Source: Alphaproteobacteria bacterium
GTDB lineage: Bacteria; Pseudomonadota; Alphaproteobacteria; Micropepsales; Micropepsaceae
Direction: 5' to 3'
Length of the DNA: 52,380 nt
NCBI GenBank assembly: GCA_947462105.1
Contig: CANHNJ010000017.1
Span: 1 to 52,380, forward strand
Program-made: the position numbers and the translations under genes
In this document: in pieces, positions 37,994 to 50,804 of the stretch
Numbering within the stretch: position 1 is the first letter of the stretch
Layout: every line of letters begins with the position of its first letter
Notes under the pieces: model-generated
Database searches by the model: none
Told to the model about the DNA's origin: nothing
Seen by the model: only the letters and a program-made list of their open reading frames with translations

Positions 37994-40867
37994 TTATTCT
38001 GCCGCCTTCAATTTCTTCGCCGGCGCCTTCAGCAGTGGCTTGAGGTAATGGCCGGTATAGGACCGCGCCACCTTCACCACATCTTCCGGCGTGCCGATGG
38101 CGACGATCTCGCCGCCGCCATCGCCGCCTTCGGGGCCAAGATCGATGATCCAGTCGGCGGTCTTGATGACTTCGAGGTTGTGCTCGATCACCACCACGGT
38201 GTTGCCGGTCTCGACCAGCTCCTGCAGAACTTCCAGCAGCTTTTTCGTGTCGTGGAAGTGCAGCCCGGTGGTCGGTTCGTCCAGGATGTAGAGCGTGCGC
38301 CCGGTGGCGCGGCGCGACAACTCCTTCGACAGCTTGACGCGCTGGGCCTCGCCGCCTGACAGCGTCGTCGCCTGCTGGCCAATGGCGATATAGCCCAGGC
38401 CGACCCGCTTCAACGTTTCCAGCTTCTCGGCGATGGACGGCACCGCCTTGAAGAGGTCCGCGCCCGCCTCGATGGTCATGTCCAGCACATCGGCGATGGA
38501 ATGGTCGCGGAACTTCACTTCCAGCGTCTCGCGGTTGTAGCGCTTGCCCTTGCAGGTATCGCACTGGACATAGACGTCGGGCAGGAAGTGCATCTCGATC
38601 TGGATGACGCCATCGCCCTGGCAGGCTTCGCAGCGGCCGCCCTTGACGTTGAAGCTGAAGCGGCCGGGCGCATAACCGCGTGCCTTGCTTTCCGGCAACT
38701 CGGCGAACCAGTCGCGGATGGGCGTGAAGGCGCCGGTATAGGTGGCCGGGTTGGAACGCGGCGTCCGCCCGATGGGGCTTTGGTCGATGTCGATCACCTT
38801 GTCGAGATATTCCAGCCCCTCGACGCGATCATGCGGCGCAGGATGCTCGCGGCTCTGGCTCAGCTTGCGCGAGGCGGCCTTGAACAGCGTCTCGATGGTG
38901 AGAGTGGACTTGCCGCCGCCGGAGACGCCGGTGATGCAGGTCAGCGTCCCCAGCGGGATTTCCGCCGTGACGTTCTTGAGGTTGTTGCCCTTGGCGCCCA
39001 CCACCTTCAGGAAACGGTTGTTCGTCGCCTTGCGCCGCTTCGCCGGAATGGCAATGCCTTCGGCGCCGCTGAGATAGCGGCCAGTCAGGCTTTTCTTGTT
39101 GGCGATGACCTGTGCCGGGGTGCCTTCGGCGATGATGTGGCCGCCATGCACGCCTGCGCCGGGGCCCATGTCGATGACATAATCGGCCTGGCGGATGGCG
39201 TCCTCGTCATGCTCGACCACGATCACAGTGTTGCCCATGTCGCGCAGGCCCTTGAGCGATTCCAGCAGCTTGGAATTGTCGCGCTGGTGCAGGCCGATGG
39301 ATGGTTCGTCCAGCACATAGAGCACGCCGGTCAGGCCCGAGCCGATCTGCGAGGCCAGACGGATGCGCTGGCTTTCGCCGCCCGACAGCGTGCCAGAGGC
39401 GCGCGCCAGGGTAAGATAATCCAGCCCGACATTGTTGAGGAACTTCAGCCGCTCGCGAATTTCCTTGAGGATGCGGACGGCGATTTCCTGCTGCTGCTTG
39501 TTCAGCTTCTTGTTGATGTCGCGGAACCAGGAATCGGCGTCGCGGATCGACTGCTCGCAGACCTGGCCGACATGCAGGCCGCCGATCTTCACCGACAGCG
39601 CTTCCGGCTTCAGGCGATAGCCGCTGCAGACATCGCAGGGCGCAGCGGCCTGATATTTCTCCAGCTCCTCGCGGGCCCACTCGCTGTCGGTCTCCTTGTG
39701 GCGCCGGTCCATGTTGGTGATGACGCCTTCGAACGGCTTCTTGGTTTCATAGCGCCGCATGCCGTCGTCATAGACGAACTTGATCTCGTCCTCGCCCGAA
39801 CCGTGCAGGATGATCTTCTGCACCTTCTTGGGCAGGTCTTCCCACGCATCATTCATGGAGAATTTGTAGTGCCGCGCCAGCGCTTCCAGCGTCTGCAAGT
39901 AATAGGGCGATGCGCTCTTGGACCAGGGCGCGATGGCTCCCTTTTTCAGGGTCAGGCTTTCGTCCGGCACCACCAGGTCTTCGTCGAAATAGTTCTGCGT
40001 TCCCAGGCCGTCGCATTCCGGGCAGGCGCCATGCGGGTTGTTGAAGCTGAACAGGCGGGGCTCGATCTCCGAGATGGTGAAGCCGGAAACCGGGCAGGCG
40101 AACTTGGATGAGAAGATGATCTGCTTCTGGCTGCCATCCTTCTCCTTGTCGTCGGCGAACTCGGCAATCAGCAGGCCGTCGGCGATGGACAGCGCTGTCT
40201 CGATGGAATCGGGCAGGCGGTTACCCAGATCGCTCTTGACCACGATGCGGTCGACCACGATCTCGATATCGTGCTTGAGCTTCTTGTCCAGCACCGGCGT
40301 GGCCGAGAGCTCGTAGTATTTCCCGTCGATCTTGGCGCGCTGGAAGCCCTTCTTCTGCAGCTCGGCCAGTTCCTTTTTGTATTCACCCTTGCGGCCGCGC
40401 ACGATGGGCGCGTTGAGATAGAGCCGCGTGCCTTCGGGCAAGGCGAGGATGCGGTCGGCCATCTGGCTGACGGTCTGGGATTCGATCGGCAGGCCGGTGG
40501 CAGGGGAATAAGGCACGCCGACACGGGCGAAGAGCAGGCGCAGGTAATCGTAGATCTCGGTGACGGTGCCCACGGTCGAGCGCGGATTCTTGGAGGTGGT
40601 CTTCTGCTCGATGGAAATGGCGGGCGACAGGCCCTCGATGTGATCGACATCGGGCTTCTGCATCAGTTCCAGGAACTGGCGGGCATAGGCCGACAGCGAC
40701 TCGACATAGCGGCGCTGACCTTCGGCATAGATGGTGTCGAAGGCCAGCGACGACTTGCCCGAACCCGACAGGCCCGTGAGCACGGTCAGCGTGTCACGCG
40801 GGATTTCGACATCGATGTTCTTGAGATTGTGTTCGCGCGCGCCGCGAATGGAGATGTTCTTCAGCAT
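37994..40867 (-). CDS. uvrA: Excinuclease ABC subunit A
   Basis: UvrA recognises DNA lesions with UvrB in nucleotide excision repair. The 957-residue protein begins [20 protein letters not shown] with Walker [13 protein letters not shown] at about residues 34-45. Two ABC domains follow with signatures [16 protein letters not shown] and [16 protein letters not shown]. Zinc modules are visible (CPVSGFT...[16 protein letters not shown]...[10 protein letters not shown]). A LexA-type box lies 80 bases upstream of the ATG at 40947-40961, consistent with SOS control. Confidence 0.98.
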   Translation of the reverse strand: MLKNISIRGAREHNLKNIDVEIPRDTLTVLTGLSGSGKSSLAFDTIYAEGQRRYVESLSAYARQFLELMQKPDVDHIEGLSPAISIEQKTTSKNPRSTVGTVTEIYDYLRLLFARVGVPYSPATGLPIESQTVSQMADRILALPEGTRLYLNAPIVRGRKGEYKKELAELQKKGFQRAKIDGKYYELSATPVLDKKLKHDIEIVVDRIVVKSDLGNRLPDSIETALSIADGLLIAEFADDKEKDGSQKQIIFSSKFACPVSGFTISEIEPRLFSFNNPHGACPECDGLGTQNYFDEDLVVPDESLTLKKGAIAPWSKSASPYYLQTLEALARHYKFSMNDAWEDLPKKVQKIILHGSGEDEIKFVYDDGMRRYETKKPFEGVITNMDRRHKETDSEWAREELEKYQAAAPCDVCSGYRLKPEALSVKIGGLHVGQVCEQSIRDADSWFRDINKKLNKQQQEIAVRILKEIRERLKFLNNVGLDYLTLARASGTLSGGESQRIRLASQIGSGLTGVLYVLDEPSIGLHQRDNSKLLESLKGLRDMGNTVIVVEHDEDAIRQADYVIDMGPGAGVHGGHIIAEGTPAQVIANKKSLTGRYLSGAEGIAIPAKRRKATNNRFLKVVGAKGNNLKNVTAEIPLGTLTCITGVSGGGKSTLTIETLFKAASRKLSQSREHPAPHDRVEGLEYLDKVIDIDQSPIGRTPRSNPATYTGAFTPIRDWFAELPESKARGYAPGRFSFNVKGGRCEACQGDGVIQIEMHFLPDVYVQCDTCKGKRYNRETLEVKFRDHSIADVLDMTIEAGADLFKAVPSIAEKLETLKRVGLGYIAIGQQATTLSGGEAQRVKLSKELSRRATGRTLYILDEPTTGLHFHDTKKLLEVLQELVETGNTVVVIEHNLEVIKTADWIIDLGPEGGDGGGEIVAIGTPEDVVKVARSYTGHYLKPLLKAPAKKLKAAE

Positions 40868-40946
40868 GCCTTGTTCAATTCTGTCGGGGAGACAATTCGC
40901 AGATGGGAAGGGCGATGCCGACTCGCAAGAGGCGGAACCTGGGCCG

Positions 40947-40961
40947 GAACATAATGGGAAC
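40947..40961 (-). promoter_or_regulatory. LexA/SOS box upstream of uvrA
   Basis: Minus-strand GTTCCCATTATGTTC fits the alphaproteobacterial SOS consensus GTTC-N7-GTTC exactly in both tetramers. It lies in the uvrA 5' region, 80 bases before the ATG. uvrA is a classic LexA target. Confidence 0.75.
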
Positions 40962-40977
40962 GAACCGCGCCGACAAG

Positions 40978-41787
40978 TTAGGCCGGGCGCAGGGTCGCAT
41001 ACATGTTGTCGTTGGTGGGAATGCGGCCATAGAGCCGGAAGTGGGCCCTGAAACCGGCCCGCTCCGCCATCGCGCCCAGCGTCGCGGGTGTGAAATACTG
41101 GACATGGTCGGGATGGCGGAAGCCGGACCAGTTCCTGCCCAGCACATGCCGGTTCCAGCAGGCGAAGTTGGGAACCTTGATCAGCACCACGGCATCATCG
41201 CGTACCACCCGGCGCACCTGTTCCAGCGCCGCGCGCGGATTGGCTTCATGTTCCAGGTATGACCACAGCGTGACGCCGGCGAAGAAATTGTCCGGCAGTT
41301 GTTTCAGCCCGCCCACACCATCGGCATGTACCAGCTTGCCACCGCGTGGTTCGAACCGGGCGCGGGCGATCTCGGCGATCTTGGCGTCGATCTCGATGCC
41401 ATAGGGAATAAGCCCGGGCTTGAGGTCGTCAAAGCCCTTGCCGCTGGCGCAGCCCACATCCAGCACCGGGCCGGCTTTCGCCCAGGCGTTGAGCCCGCCT
41501 GCCACGGTGGCGTCGCCCAGTATGTTCAGCCGCCAGCGCGTCGCCATGTCGATGCGCGCCAGGATGGGCATCGCCTTGAGGCGGCGCTCCTCTTCCTTCT
41601 TATGCTGCTTGTGCCAGGCGATGTCGTCATAGAGCGCGTCATAGGCGGGCACATATTCCAGATAGACCAGGCCGCAGGCGCACTGTTTCATCGGCCAGTC
41701 GGGATGCTGGTAGCGCACCGGGGCTGCCCGCGCCGACGGCGCACTGCAGGACGGGCAATCGCGGTGAATGTGGCTCTGCTCGGTCAT
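40978..41787 (-). CDS. Class I SAM-dependent methyltransferase with zinc-ribbon-like N-terminus
   Basis: From ATG 41787 the protein is 269 residues. An N-terminal CPSC...[12 protein letters not shown] pattern looks like a zinc ribbon, often found in methyltransferases that act on sugars or proteins in cell-surface clusters. The Rossmann core has [16 protein letters not shown] (SAM motif I), [16 protein letters not shown], and [17 protein letters not shown], as in Methyltransf_11/23 members. The frame extends to 41841 but that part crosses a LexA-type box and is unlikely to be coding. The target is unknown. Confidence 0.8.
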   Translation of the reverse strand: MTEQSHIHRDCPSCSAPSARAAPVRYQHPDWPMKQCACGLVYLEYVPAYDALYDDIAWHKQHKKEEERRLKAMPILARIDMATRWRLNILGDATVAGGLNAWAKAGPVLDVGCASGKGFDDLKPGLIPYGIEIDAKIAEIARARFEPRGGKLVHADGVGGLKQLPDNFFAGVTLWSYLEHEANPRAALEQVRRVVRDDAVVLIKVPNFACWNRHVLGRNWSGFRHPDHVQYFTPATLGAMAERAGFRAHFRLYGRIPTNDNMYATLRPA

Positions 41788-41824
41788 GGCCCGGTTATAG
41801 GCAAGCAAGGTCGAATTGCCCATT

Positions 41825-41839
41825 GAACAAAACAGGAAC
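41825..41839 (-). promoter_or_regulatory. LexA/SOS box between the methyltransferase and ssb
   Basis: Minus-strand GTTCCTGTTTTGTTC matches GTTC-N7-GTTC, with a T-rich spacer end like many alphaproteobacterial sites. It is 38 bases before the methyltransferase ATG and 99 bases before ssb on the other side, so it could control either or both. Confidence 0.7.
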
Positions 41840-41938
41840 AAATGCTACGGAACGGCACTGTGGACGGTGCGCGTGTGGCGGTGGCGGCAAGGTGCCCCCA
41901 CGTCCTAGGGTGCGCGCCATAAAGGTACGGAGCAGGTC

Positions 41939-42382
41939 ATGGCAGGAAGCGTCAACAAGGTGATTTTGGTCGGCAATCTGGGCAAGGACCCGGAGGTGCG
42001 CCGCATGACCAGTGGCGAGCCGGTGGTGAACCTGTCGATCGCGACCTCGGAAAGCTGGAAGGACAAGTCGTCCGGCGAGCGCAAGGAAAAGACCGAGTGG
42101 CACCGTGTCGTGATCTTCAACAAGAACCTGGCCGACGTCGCGGAAAAGTATCTGCGCAAGGGTTCCAAGGTCTATGTCGAAGGCGCGCTCCAGACCCGCA
42201 AGTGGACCGACAAGGACGGCGCCGAGAAATACTCCACCGAGATCGTGCTGCAGAATTTCCGCGGCGAACTCACCATGCTGGACGGCAAGGGTGAAGGCGG
42301 CGGTGGTGGTGGCCGCGTGGGCGCCAGCGAAAGCCCTGCCAGCTTCCAGCGCGACGAGATGGATGACGAGATTCCGTTCTAG
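41939..42382 (+). CDS. ssb: Single-stranded DNA-binding protein
   Basis: SSB coats single-stranded DNA and recruits repair and replication partners. The 147-residue protein has the OB fold ([48 protein letters not shown]), a Gly-rich linker, and the conserved acidic tip DDEIPF that binds partners such as HolC. A LexA-type box lies 99 bases upstream. Its last 20 bases overlap the start of the lipoprotein protease gene. Confidence 0.97.
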   Translation: MAGSVNKVILVGNLGKDPEVRRMTSGEPVVNLSIATSESWKDKSSGERKEKTEWHRVVIFNKNLADVAEKYLRKGSKVYVEGALQTRKWTDKDGAEKYSTEIVLQNFRGELTMLDGKGEGGGGGGRVGASESPASFQRDEMDDEIPF

Positions 42383-42974
42383 TCTTGTTGCGGGCCTTTT
42401 CGCCCTGGCATTGGCAGGCTGCGTCACGTCCTCGGGCGCACCGGCTTCCCGTATCGTAGAACCCGACATCGCGGCCGCGTACATGCCGCTGCATGGCCGC
42501 GTCCATCTGGGCCTCGACGCCGCCGATGGTGCAGCGATGGTGATCGCGCCGGGCATTGCCGTGACCAACGCCCATAACCGCAACTTCCTTTCCGGCGCGC
42601 CAGTGATCGGCGAGGCGGCGCAATCTGACCTGCTGTTCTTTCGCGTCGTGCGCAGCGCCGCGCCCGCCACTGCGGCGCCATTGGTGGGCGGCGCCGTGAC
42701 CGCCTATGGCCAGGGTCGCGATGCCGAGCTGCGCACGGCGCGCGGCGTGGTGCGCCAGATCGTCAAGCCGCCCGGTTACGACATCTCCAGCTGGTTCATC
42801 TACGAGGCCAATGCCGGTCCCGGCTTCTCCGGCGGGCCGGTGGTAGATGCGCAAGGCCGGCTTGTCGGCATCACGTTCGCCTACAAGGACGAGGGCGGAA
42901 AAAGGCTGATGTATGCCTATGAAATGGCCCGCGTGCAGGCCGAATTGCAGGGCCTGCAAAACGCCGCCCGATAG
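42363..42974 (+). CDS. Trypsin-like serine protease lipoprotein
   Basis: From ATG 42363, inside the ssb 3' end, the protein is 203 residues. A lipoprotein signal ([13 protein letters not shown]) is followed by a small chymotrypsin-fold domain. The likely catalytic triad is visible: TNAHN (His), the SDLLFFRV Asp, and [11 protein letters not shown] (Ser). There are no PDZ domains, so it is not a typical DegP. It may act as an envelope protease. The start overlaps ssb in a different frame and is likely coupled to it. Confidence 0.75.
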   Translation: MTRFRSSLVAGLFALALAGCVTSSGAPASRIVEPDIAAAYMPLHGRVHLGLDAADGAAMVIAPGIAVTNAHNRNFLSGAPVIGEAAQSDLLFFRVVRSAAPATAAPLVGGAVTAYGQGRDAELRTARGVVRQIVKPPGYDISSWFIYEANAGPGFSGGPVVDAQGRLVGITFAYKDEGGKRLMYAYEMARVQAELQGLQNAAR

Positions 42975-43099
42975 GCCAAAATATACAATATATATCAATG
43001 GGTTGTGCGCGCCGGAAACGCTGGCCCGGCACCGACGAAAATGCTAGGAATCAGCTCTATTTTTTCGCCTGCTTCGGGCAGGTTTTGCGAGGGTATTTT

Positions 43100-45813
<2,714 letters not shown>

Positions 45814-45817
<4 letters not shown>

Positions 45818-46344
45818 GTAAGACGCGCGTCGGCCTTTATCCAGGCACCTTTGATCCCGTCACGCTGGGTCATGTCGACATCATCAAGCGCGCGGTGAAG
45901 CTGGTCGATCACCTGGTGCTTGGCGTCGCCATCAATGCGTCCAAGGACCCTATGTTCAGCCTCGACGAACGGGTATCGATGCTGAAGGCTGAAGCCGAAA
46001 GCCTGGGCGACGGGCGCGCCACCATCGAGGTGCGGCCGTTCGCAACGCTGCTCGTGAAGTTCGCCGAGGAGGTCGGCGCCTCCGTCATTATTCGCGGTCT
46101 GCGAGCCGTGTCCGACTTCGAATATGAATTCCAGATGGTCGCGATGAACCAGCGGCTTTCCAGCGAGATCGAGACCGTGTTTCTCATGGCCGATCCGCGC
46201 CACCAGGCCATCGCCTCGCGCCTGGTCAAGGAAATCGCCATGCTGGGCGGCGACATCTCAGCCTTCACCACGCCCGCTGTGGCGGATGCTCTTCTCAAAC
46301 GATGCCAAGAGCAGAATATGAAACACAACAAGGGACGCGCATAA
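45814..46344 (+). CDS. coaD: Phosphopantetheine adenylyltransferase
   Basis: CoaD adenylylates 4'-phosphopantetheine in CoA synthesis. The 176-residue protein has [21 protein letters not shown] with the T/HxGH nucleotidyl-transferase motif, [25 protein letters not shown], and the C-terminal [17 protein letters not shown]. It is coupled to gyrA by an ATGA overlap, and the cyclophilin ATG follows its stop directly. Confidence 0.97.
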
Positions 46345-46815
46345 ATGGCCGACTATCTCATTCTCGAACTCAAGGACGGGCCGGTGAAGATCAAGCTGCG
46401 CCCCGATCTGGCGCCGGAGCATGTCGAGCGCGTCAAGACGCTGGCCGGCCAGGGCTTCTATGACGGCATCGTGTTCCACCGCGTCATTCCGGGTTTCATG
46501 GCCCAGACCGGCGATCCCACCGGCACCGGCTCGGGCGGCTCCGACCTGCCAAACCTCAAGGCCGAGTTCTCGAACGAGCCCCATAAGAAGGGCACCTGTT
46601 CAGCGGCGCGCACGGCCAACCCGAACAGTGCCAACAGCCAGTTCTATATCTGCTTCGATGACGCGCCCTGGCTGGACAAGCAGTATTCGGTCTGGGGCCA
46701 GGTCGAGGAAGGCATGGACAATGTCGACAAGATCAAGAAGGGCGGCGAGCACAATAACGGCACGATCTCGGGGGAACCCGACAAGATCCTGAAGGCCCGC
46801 ATCGAAACCGTCTGA
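46345..46815 (+). CDS. Cyclophilin-type peptidyl-prolyl cis-trans isomerase
   Basis: The 156-residue protein has a single cyclophilin domain without a signal peptide, so it is probably cytoplasmic. Active-site segments are visible: YDGIVFHRVIPGFMAQTGDPTGTGSGG (the Arg/Phe cluster), CSAARTANPNSANSQFYICF, and QYSVWGQVEEGMDNV. Its start codon directly follows the coaD stop, so the gyrA-coaD-ppi genes are one transcription unit. Confidence 0.93.
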   Translation: MADYLILELKDGPVKIKLRPDLAPEHVERVKTLAGQGFYDGIVFHRVIPGFMAQTGDPTGTGSGGSDLPNLKAEFSNEPHKKGTCSAARTANPNSANSQFYICFDDAPWLDKQYSVWGQVEEGMDNVDKIKKGGEHNNGTISGEPDKILKARIETV

Positions 46816-46830
46816 TCAAAAGGGCAGCCC

Positions 46831-48108
46831 ATGTCGCAGTCCCCGCTGACTGTTTCGCTCGACCTTGCGCTTAGCGGCAAGGGCGCTCCGCCCAGGGCTG
46901 ACTATGATGCGTCACTGGGCGCGGCGGTGGGGGCGCTGGCATGGCTGCGCCAGCAGGCGGCGGACAAGTCGCTGGAGCTGCTGGGCGTCCCGGCGCGTAC
47001 CGATGACATCCGCAAGGCGCGAGCCAGGGCTAAGGAGATTGCGGCCAGTGCCAATAGGGTTGTCGTGCTGGGGATTGGCGGTTCCAGCCTGGGCGGGCAG
47101 GCGCTGACGGCGCTGCGGAAGAACGCCGTGCCCTTCGTAGAATTCTACGATAATCCAGATCCCTTCAGCTGGACGGCGGCGCTGAAGCGCTTCGACCTGA
47201 AAAAGACCCACTTCATCGCCATCTCGAAGTCAGGCGGCACCGCTGAAGTGATGATGCAGGTGCTGCCTTTGGTCGAAATGCTGAAGAAGGCGGGCGTCCG
47301 CAACATCGGCAAGCATTTCACAATCATCACCGAGCCGCATGACAGTGCCCTGGCGGCGTTCGCCGACAGCATCAAGGCGCCCAAGCTTGATCATCCGCTG
47401 GGCGTTGGCGGGCGTTACTCGGTTCTGACCATGGTGGGGCTTCTGCCCGCCATTCTGATGGGCATTGACGTGAAGCAGCTGCGCGCGGGCGCGGCCGCCG
47501 TGCTGGCGCAGACGCTGGGGGCGAAATCGCCTGCCGACAGCCCCGCCGCGACCGGGGCGGCGCTGCATCACGCGCTGGCGAAGCAAGGCAGGCTCGCCAA
47601 TACCATTCTGTGGCCCTATTGCGATGCGCTGGCCGTGTTCGGCGGCTGGTGGAAGCAGCTCTGGGCCGAAAGCCTGGGCAAGGACGGGCAGGGCTCCACG
47701 CCTGTCTCCGTGCTTGGCCCGGTGGACCAGCACAGCCAGCTCCAGCTTTTTCGCGATGGTCCGAACAATGCGCTGTTCACTTTGGTGACGATTGACATGA
47801 AGGGCCATGGCCCAGTGGTGCCTAAGGCGTCGGCAAAGGCGCTAGGCCAAGATTATCTCGCCGGCAAGCGGCCGGGCGACCTGATCGCGGCGCAGTCGCG
47901 CGGCACGGCGCAGACCCTGTTCAATAATGGCCGCCCGGTGCGCATGATCCATGTGAAGAAGGTGGACGCCTTCAGCATGGGCGCGCTGATGATGCATTTC
48001 ATGCTGGAGACCATCATCATGGGCCGTCTGATGGGGGTTAACCCTTTCGATCAGCCCGGCGTTGAAGAGGCCAAGATTTTGGCACGGCAATATCTGTCTC
48101 AGAAGTAG
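46831..48108 (+). CDS. pgi: Glucose-6-phosphate isomerase (short form)
   Basis: Pgi interconverts glucose-6-phosphate and fructose-6-phosphate. The protein is 425 residues, well below the ~550 of E. coli and nearer the shorter bacterial class. It shows SIS-fold motifs GIGGSSLGGQALTALR, FIAISKSGGTAEVMMQVLPL, and GGRYSVLTMVGLLPA, with an active-site GPVDQHSQLQLFRDG. A GGGCAG site precedes the ATG. It is the last gene with the GC-rich codon use of the core; the accessory block begins after its stop. Confidence 0.92.
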   Translation: MSQSPLTVSLDLALSGKGAPPRADYDASLGAAVGALAWLRQQAADKSLELLGVPARTDDIRKARARAKEIAASANRVVVLGIGGSSLGGQALTALRKNAVPFVEFYDNPDPFSWTAALKRFDLKKTHFIAISKSGGTAEVMMQVLPLVEMLKKAGVRNIGKHFTIITEPHDSALAAFADSIKAPKLDHPLGVGGRYSVLTMVGLLPAILMGIDVKQLRAGAAAVLAQTLGAKSPADSPAATGAALHHALAKQGRLANTILWPYCDALAVFGGWWKQLWAESLGKDGQGSTPVSVLGPVDQHSQLQLFRDGPNNALFTLVTIDMKGHGPVVPKASAKALGQDYLAGKRPGDLIAAQSRGTAQTLFNNGRPVRMIHVKKVDAFSMGALMMHFMLETIIMGRLMGVNPFDQPGVEEAKILARQYLSQK

Positions 48109-48157
48109 CCCATAGATAATCTGCGCCGCCTTGTGAGTTTTACTTAGAGAGATATGG

Positions 48158-49600
48158 ATGTCACAAAAAACTGGACAGATGGTTCCCGTCATTTTGTCTG
48201 GTGGCTCCGGAACACGCCTGTGGCCACTTTCCCGTAAGGCTATGCCCAAGCAGCTCCTGGCACTGGTCGGCGAGAACACCATGATCCAAGACACCGTTGC
48301 CAGAGCACGGGGTGATGATTTTTCTGCGCCTCTCATAATCTCCAATCAAGATCACCGCTTTGTCGTCGCCGAACAATTGCGCGCGCAGGGTATTGAAGGC
48401 GCTCGCATCATCTTAGAGCCCATTGGCCGCAACACCGCACCCGCCGCGGCCATCGCCGCCCTTCAGGTCTCGTCAGAAGACCCTGAGGCGTTAGTTCTTC
48501 TGATGCCCTCCGATCATGTCGTATTGGACCAACCCGCCTTCCTGGCCGCTGTGACAGCAGCACGCCATGCAGCCTTGGGCGGGGCCCTTGTGACCTTCGG
48601 CATCAAGCCGTCATCTGCGCAGACGGGCTATGGATACATCAAGGCCGGTACAGCTCTTGTTGGAGCTCCCGGCGCACTCACCGTTGAGCGCTTTGTGGAA
48701 AAACCTGACCGCGCGACAGCGGAGGGATACGTCGCCTCTGGGAATTATTTTTGGAACAGCGGCATGTTTCTCTTCCGAGCGGTGACGCTCTTGGAAGAGC
48801 TTGAACGGCTGCAGCCGGGCATGTTGGCCCTCTGCCGCAGTGCTCTGAAAAGTGCGCATCGTGACATGGACTTTATCCGACTAGATGAGACTGCCTTTGC
48901 GTCGTGCCCGTCAGATTCAATTGACTACGCCGTAATGGAGCATGCGAGGAGCGCCGCAGTAGTGCCGGTTGAGATGGGCTGGAATGACGTCGGCTCCTGG
49001 CAGTCTCTGTGGGACATTGCGGAGCGCACTGGTGAGGGCAATGCCCTTCAAGGTGACGTCGTGATTGAGGGTGTGCGAAATTCTTACTTGCGCAGTGATG
49101 GTCCCCTGCTTGCGGCCGTGGGCGTGGAAGACTTGATCATCGTTGCCACCAAGGACGCGGTTCTTGTCAGTCACCGTGATGCGTCCCAAGACGTTAAGAA
49201 AATCGTTGAGCAGTTGGATGGAGCAGGCCGCCAACATCACATGCTCCACCCGCGTGTCCACCGCCCATGGGGCACCTATGAGGGCGTTGACAGCGGGAAA
49301 AACTTTCAAGTGAAGCGCATTGTCGTCAATCCAGGGGCGAAGCTTTCACTGCAAATGCATCACCGCCGCGCAGAGCACTGGATTGTTGTTCAGGGCTCAG
49401 CCTTGGTGACGTGTGATGATCGCCAGTTTGTGTTAGAGGCCAATCAATCCACTTACATTCCTCTGGGCGCTAAGCACCGATTAGAAAATACTGGCACGCT
49501 GCCGCTTCAGCTGATCGAGGTGCAGTCGGGCGACTACCTGGGTGAGGATGACATTGTGCGCTTTGAGGATTCTTATGGACGCGTACCTAAGCCCGCATAA
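48158..49600 (+). CDS. manC: Mannose-1-phosphate guanylyltransferase / mannose-6-phosphate isomerase
   Basis: This is the bifunctional ManC/AlgA/XanB type that makes GDP-mannose. The 480-residue protein has the nucleotidyl-transferase domain (GGSGTRLWPLSRKAMPKQLLAL; LMPSDHV; VERFVEKPD; ENYFWNSGMF-like GNYFWNSGMFLFRA) and a C-terminal cupin isomerase domain (PWGTYEGVDSGKNFQVKRI, LSLQMHHRRAEHWIVVQG). GC is visibly lower than upstream (for example 29 of 60 bases in 48841-48900), and AT-ending codons are frequent. It is probably used for surface polysaccharide, together with the next gene. Confidence 0.93.
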   Translation: MSQKTGQMVPVILSGGSGTRLWPLSRKAMPKQLLALVGENTMIQDTVARARGDDFSAPLIISNQDHRFVVAEQLRAQGIEGARIILEPIGRNTAPAAAIAALQVSSEDPEALVLLMPSDHVVLDQPAFLAAVTAARHAALGGALVTFGIKPSSAQTGYGYIKAGTALVGAPGALTVERFVEKPDRATAEGYVASGNYFWNSGMFLFRAVTLLEELERLQPGMLALCRSALKSAHRDMDFIRLDETAFASCPSDSIDYAVMEHARSAAVVPVEMGWNDVGSWQSLWDIAERTGEGNALQGDVVIEGVRNSYLRSDGPLLAAVGVEDLIIVATKDAVLVSHRDASQDVKKIVEQLDGAGRQHHMLHPRVHRPWGTYEGVDSGKNFQVKRIVVNPGAKLSLQMHHRRAEHWIVVQGSALVTCDDRQFVLEANQSTYIPLGAKHRLENTGTLPLQLIEVQSGDYLGEDDIVRFEDSYGRVPKPA

Positions 49601-49673
49601 CCTCTCTTAATTTATGTTGTTTGTTTGCCAGACTTTTTCGCTTTTAAATTTTGTACTCTTGATTTGGTGACTT

Positions 49674-50801
49674 GTGAGCCAGCCCATTTCCTTCATTGAC
49701 CTGCAAGCTCAGCGCCGCCGTCTCGGTGAGCCACTCAATCGTGCCATTCAAGCCGCAGTGGAGGGCGGGCAGTGGATCTTGGGTCCCCAAGTGGCGCAGT
49801 TTGAGAAAGACATTGCAGCCTGGGCGGGTGTTAAGCACGCAATTTCCTGCGCCAATGGCACCGACGCGTTGCTCCTAGTGCTGCGGGCCTGGGGCGTTGG
49901 TCCGGGTGATGCGGTGTTTGTTCCCTCTTTCACGTTTGCCGCGACGGCTGAAGTCGTGGCGCTGGCCGGAGCTTCCCCCGTCTTTGTCGATGTTCTCCCC
50001 GACACCTTCAACATGGATCCCGCAAGTTTAGACGCTGCCATTGCGCTAGTGAGGCGTGAAGGCACGCTGACGCCAAAAGTTGTCATGCCAGTTGATCTAT
50101 TTGGACAGCCCGCGGACTACCGCGCGCTTTCTCCCATTGCAGCGCGCGAGGGCCTAAAACTTTTCTGCGACTCTGCGCAGGGCTTTGGTGGATTGCTGGA
50201 TAACAAACGCACGGGCTCCATCGGAGATGCCTCTGCGACCAGCTTTTTTCCAGCCAAGCCTCTGGGCTGCTACGGCGATGGCGGGGCCTGCTTCACCAAT
50301 GACGATGAGCTCCGAGACATCCTCTTGTCACTGCGCATGCACGGCCAGGGTAGTGACCGCTACGAGCATGTGCGCGTGGGATACAATTCACGCCTCGACA
50401 CAATCCAGGCCGCGATCCTCATCGAGAAGCTCAAAATCTTTGACGATGAGATTGAGGCGCGCAACCGCGTCGCGCGTCGCTACAACGACGCCTTCTTCTC
50501 TTCCAAGAAGATTACGTTCCCTTTTGTGATTGCGGGCGCCGTCTCGACCTGGGCCCAGTACACCCTGCAGGTCGAAGACCGCACGCGCTTCCAAGCTGAC
50601 CTCAAGGCGGCGGGTGTCCCAACGGCCGTCTACTATCCGATCCCGCTCTCCAAGCAGGTGGCCTATGCCCACTACCCCAGTGTCCCAACTCCAGTGAGTG
50701 AGGCGCTGTCGGCTAAGGTTGTCAGTCTTCCCATGCACCCCTACCTCGAGCCGGACACACAAGACCGGATCATCGCCGCTGTTCTCTCAAGCGCGGGATA
50801 A
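49674..50801 (+). CDS. DegT/DnrJ/EryC1/StrS aminotransferase (WbpE/WlbC-like)
   Basis: These PLP enzymes aminate nucleotide-linked keto sugars. The 375-residue protein starts at GTG 49674. It shows ISFIDLQAQRRRLG, GQWILGPQVAQFEKDIAAW, CANGTDALLLVLRAWGVGPGD, the PLP-Lys region SFFPAKPLGCYGDGGACF, and the GYNSRLDTIQAAIL block. This pattern is closest, by eye, to WbpE/WlbC enzymes that act on UDP-2-acetamido-3-oxo-glucuronate, but other members are close. The other genes of such a pathway are not in the window. An AT-rich 73-base gap precedes it. Confidence 0.88.
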   Translation: MSQPISFIDLQAQRRRLGEPLNRAIQAAVEGGQWILGPQVAQFEKDIAAWAGVKHAISCANGTDALLLVLRAWGVGPGDAVFVPSFTFAATAEVVALAGASPVFVDVLPDTFNMDPASLDAAIALVRREGTLTPKVVMPVDLFGQPADYRALSPIAAREGLKLFCDSAQGFGGLLDNKRTGSIGDASATSFFPAKPLGCYGDGGACFTNDDELRDILLSLRMHGQGSDRYEHVRVGYNSRLDTIQAAILIEKLKIFDDEIEARNRVARRYNDAFFSSKKITFPFVIAGAVSTWAQYTLQVEDRTRFQADLKAAGVPTAVYYPIPLSKQVAYAHYPSVPTPVSEALSAKVVSLPMHPYLEPDTQDRIIAAVLSSAG

Positions 50802-50804
50802 AGT

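Noticed and set aside
38501-40111. 536-codon frame opposite uvrA
   Set aside because: Antisense shadow; uvrA is complete with all motifs on the other strand.
41788-41841. 18-residue N-terminal extension of the methyltransferase
   Set aside because: It crosses the SOS box, lacks a ribosome site, and precedes a clear [14 protein letters not shown] start.
42998-43099. Upstream extension of gyrA
   Set aside because: The 34 extra residues are Cys/Arg rich and unlike GyrA, while GAGG is correctly spaced before TTG 43100.
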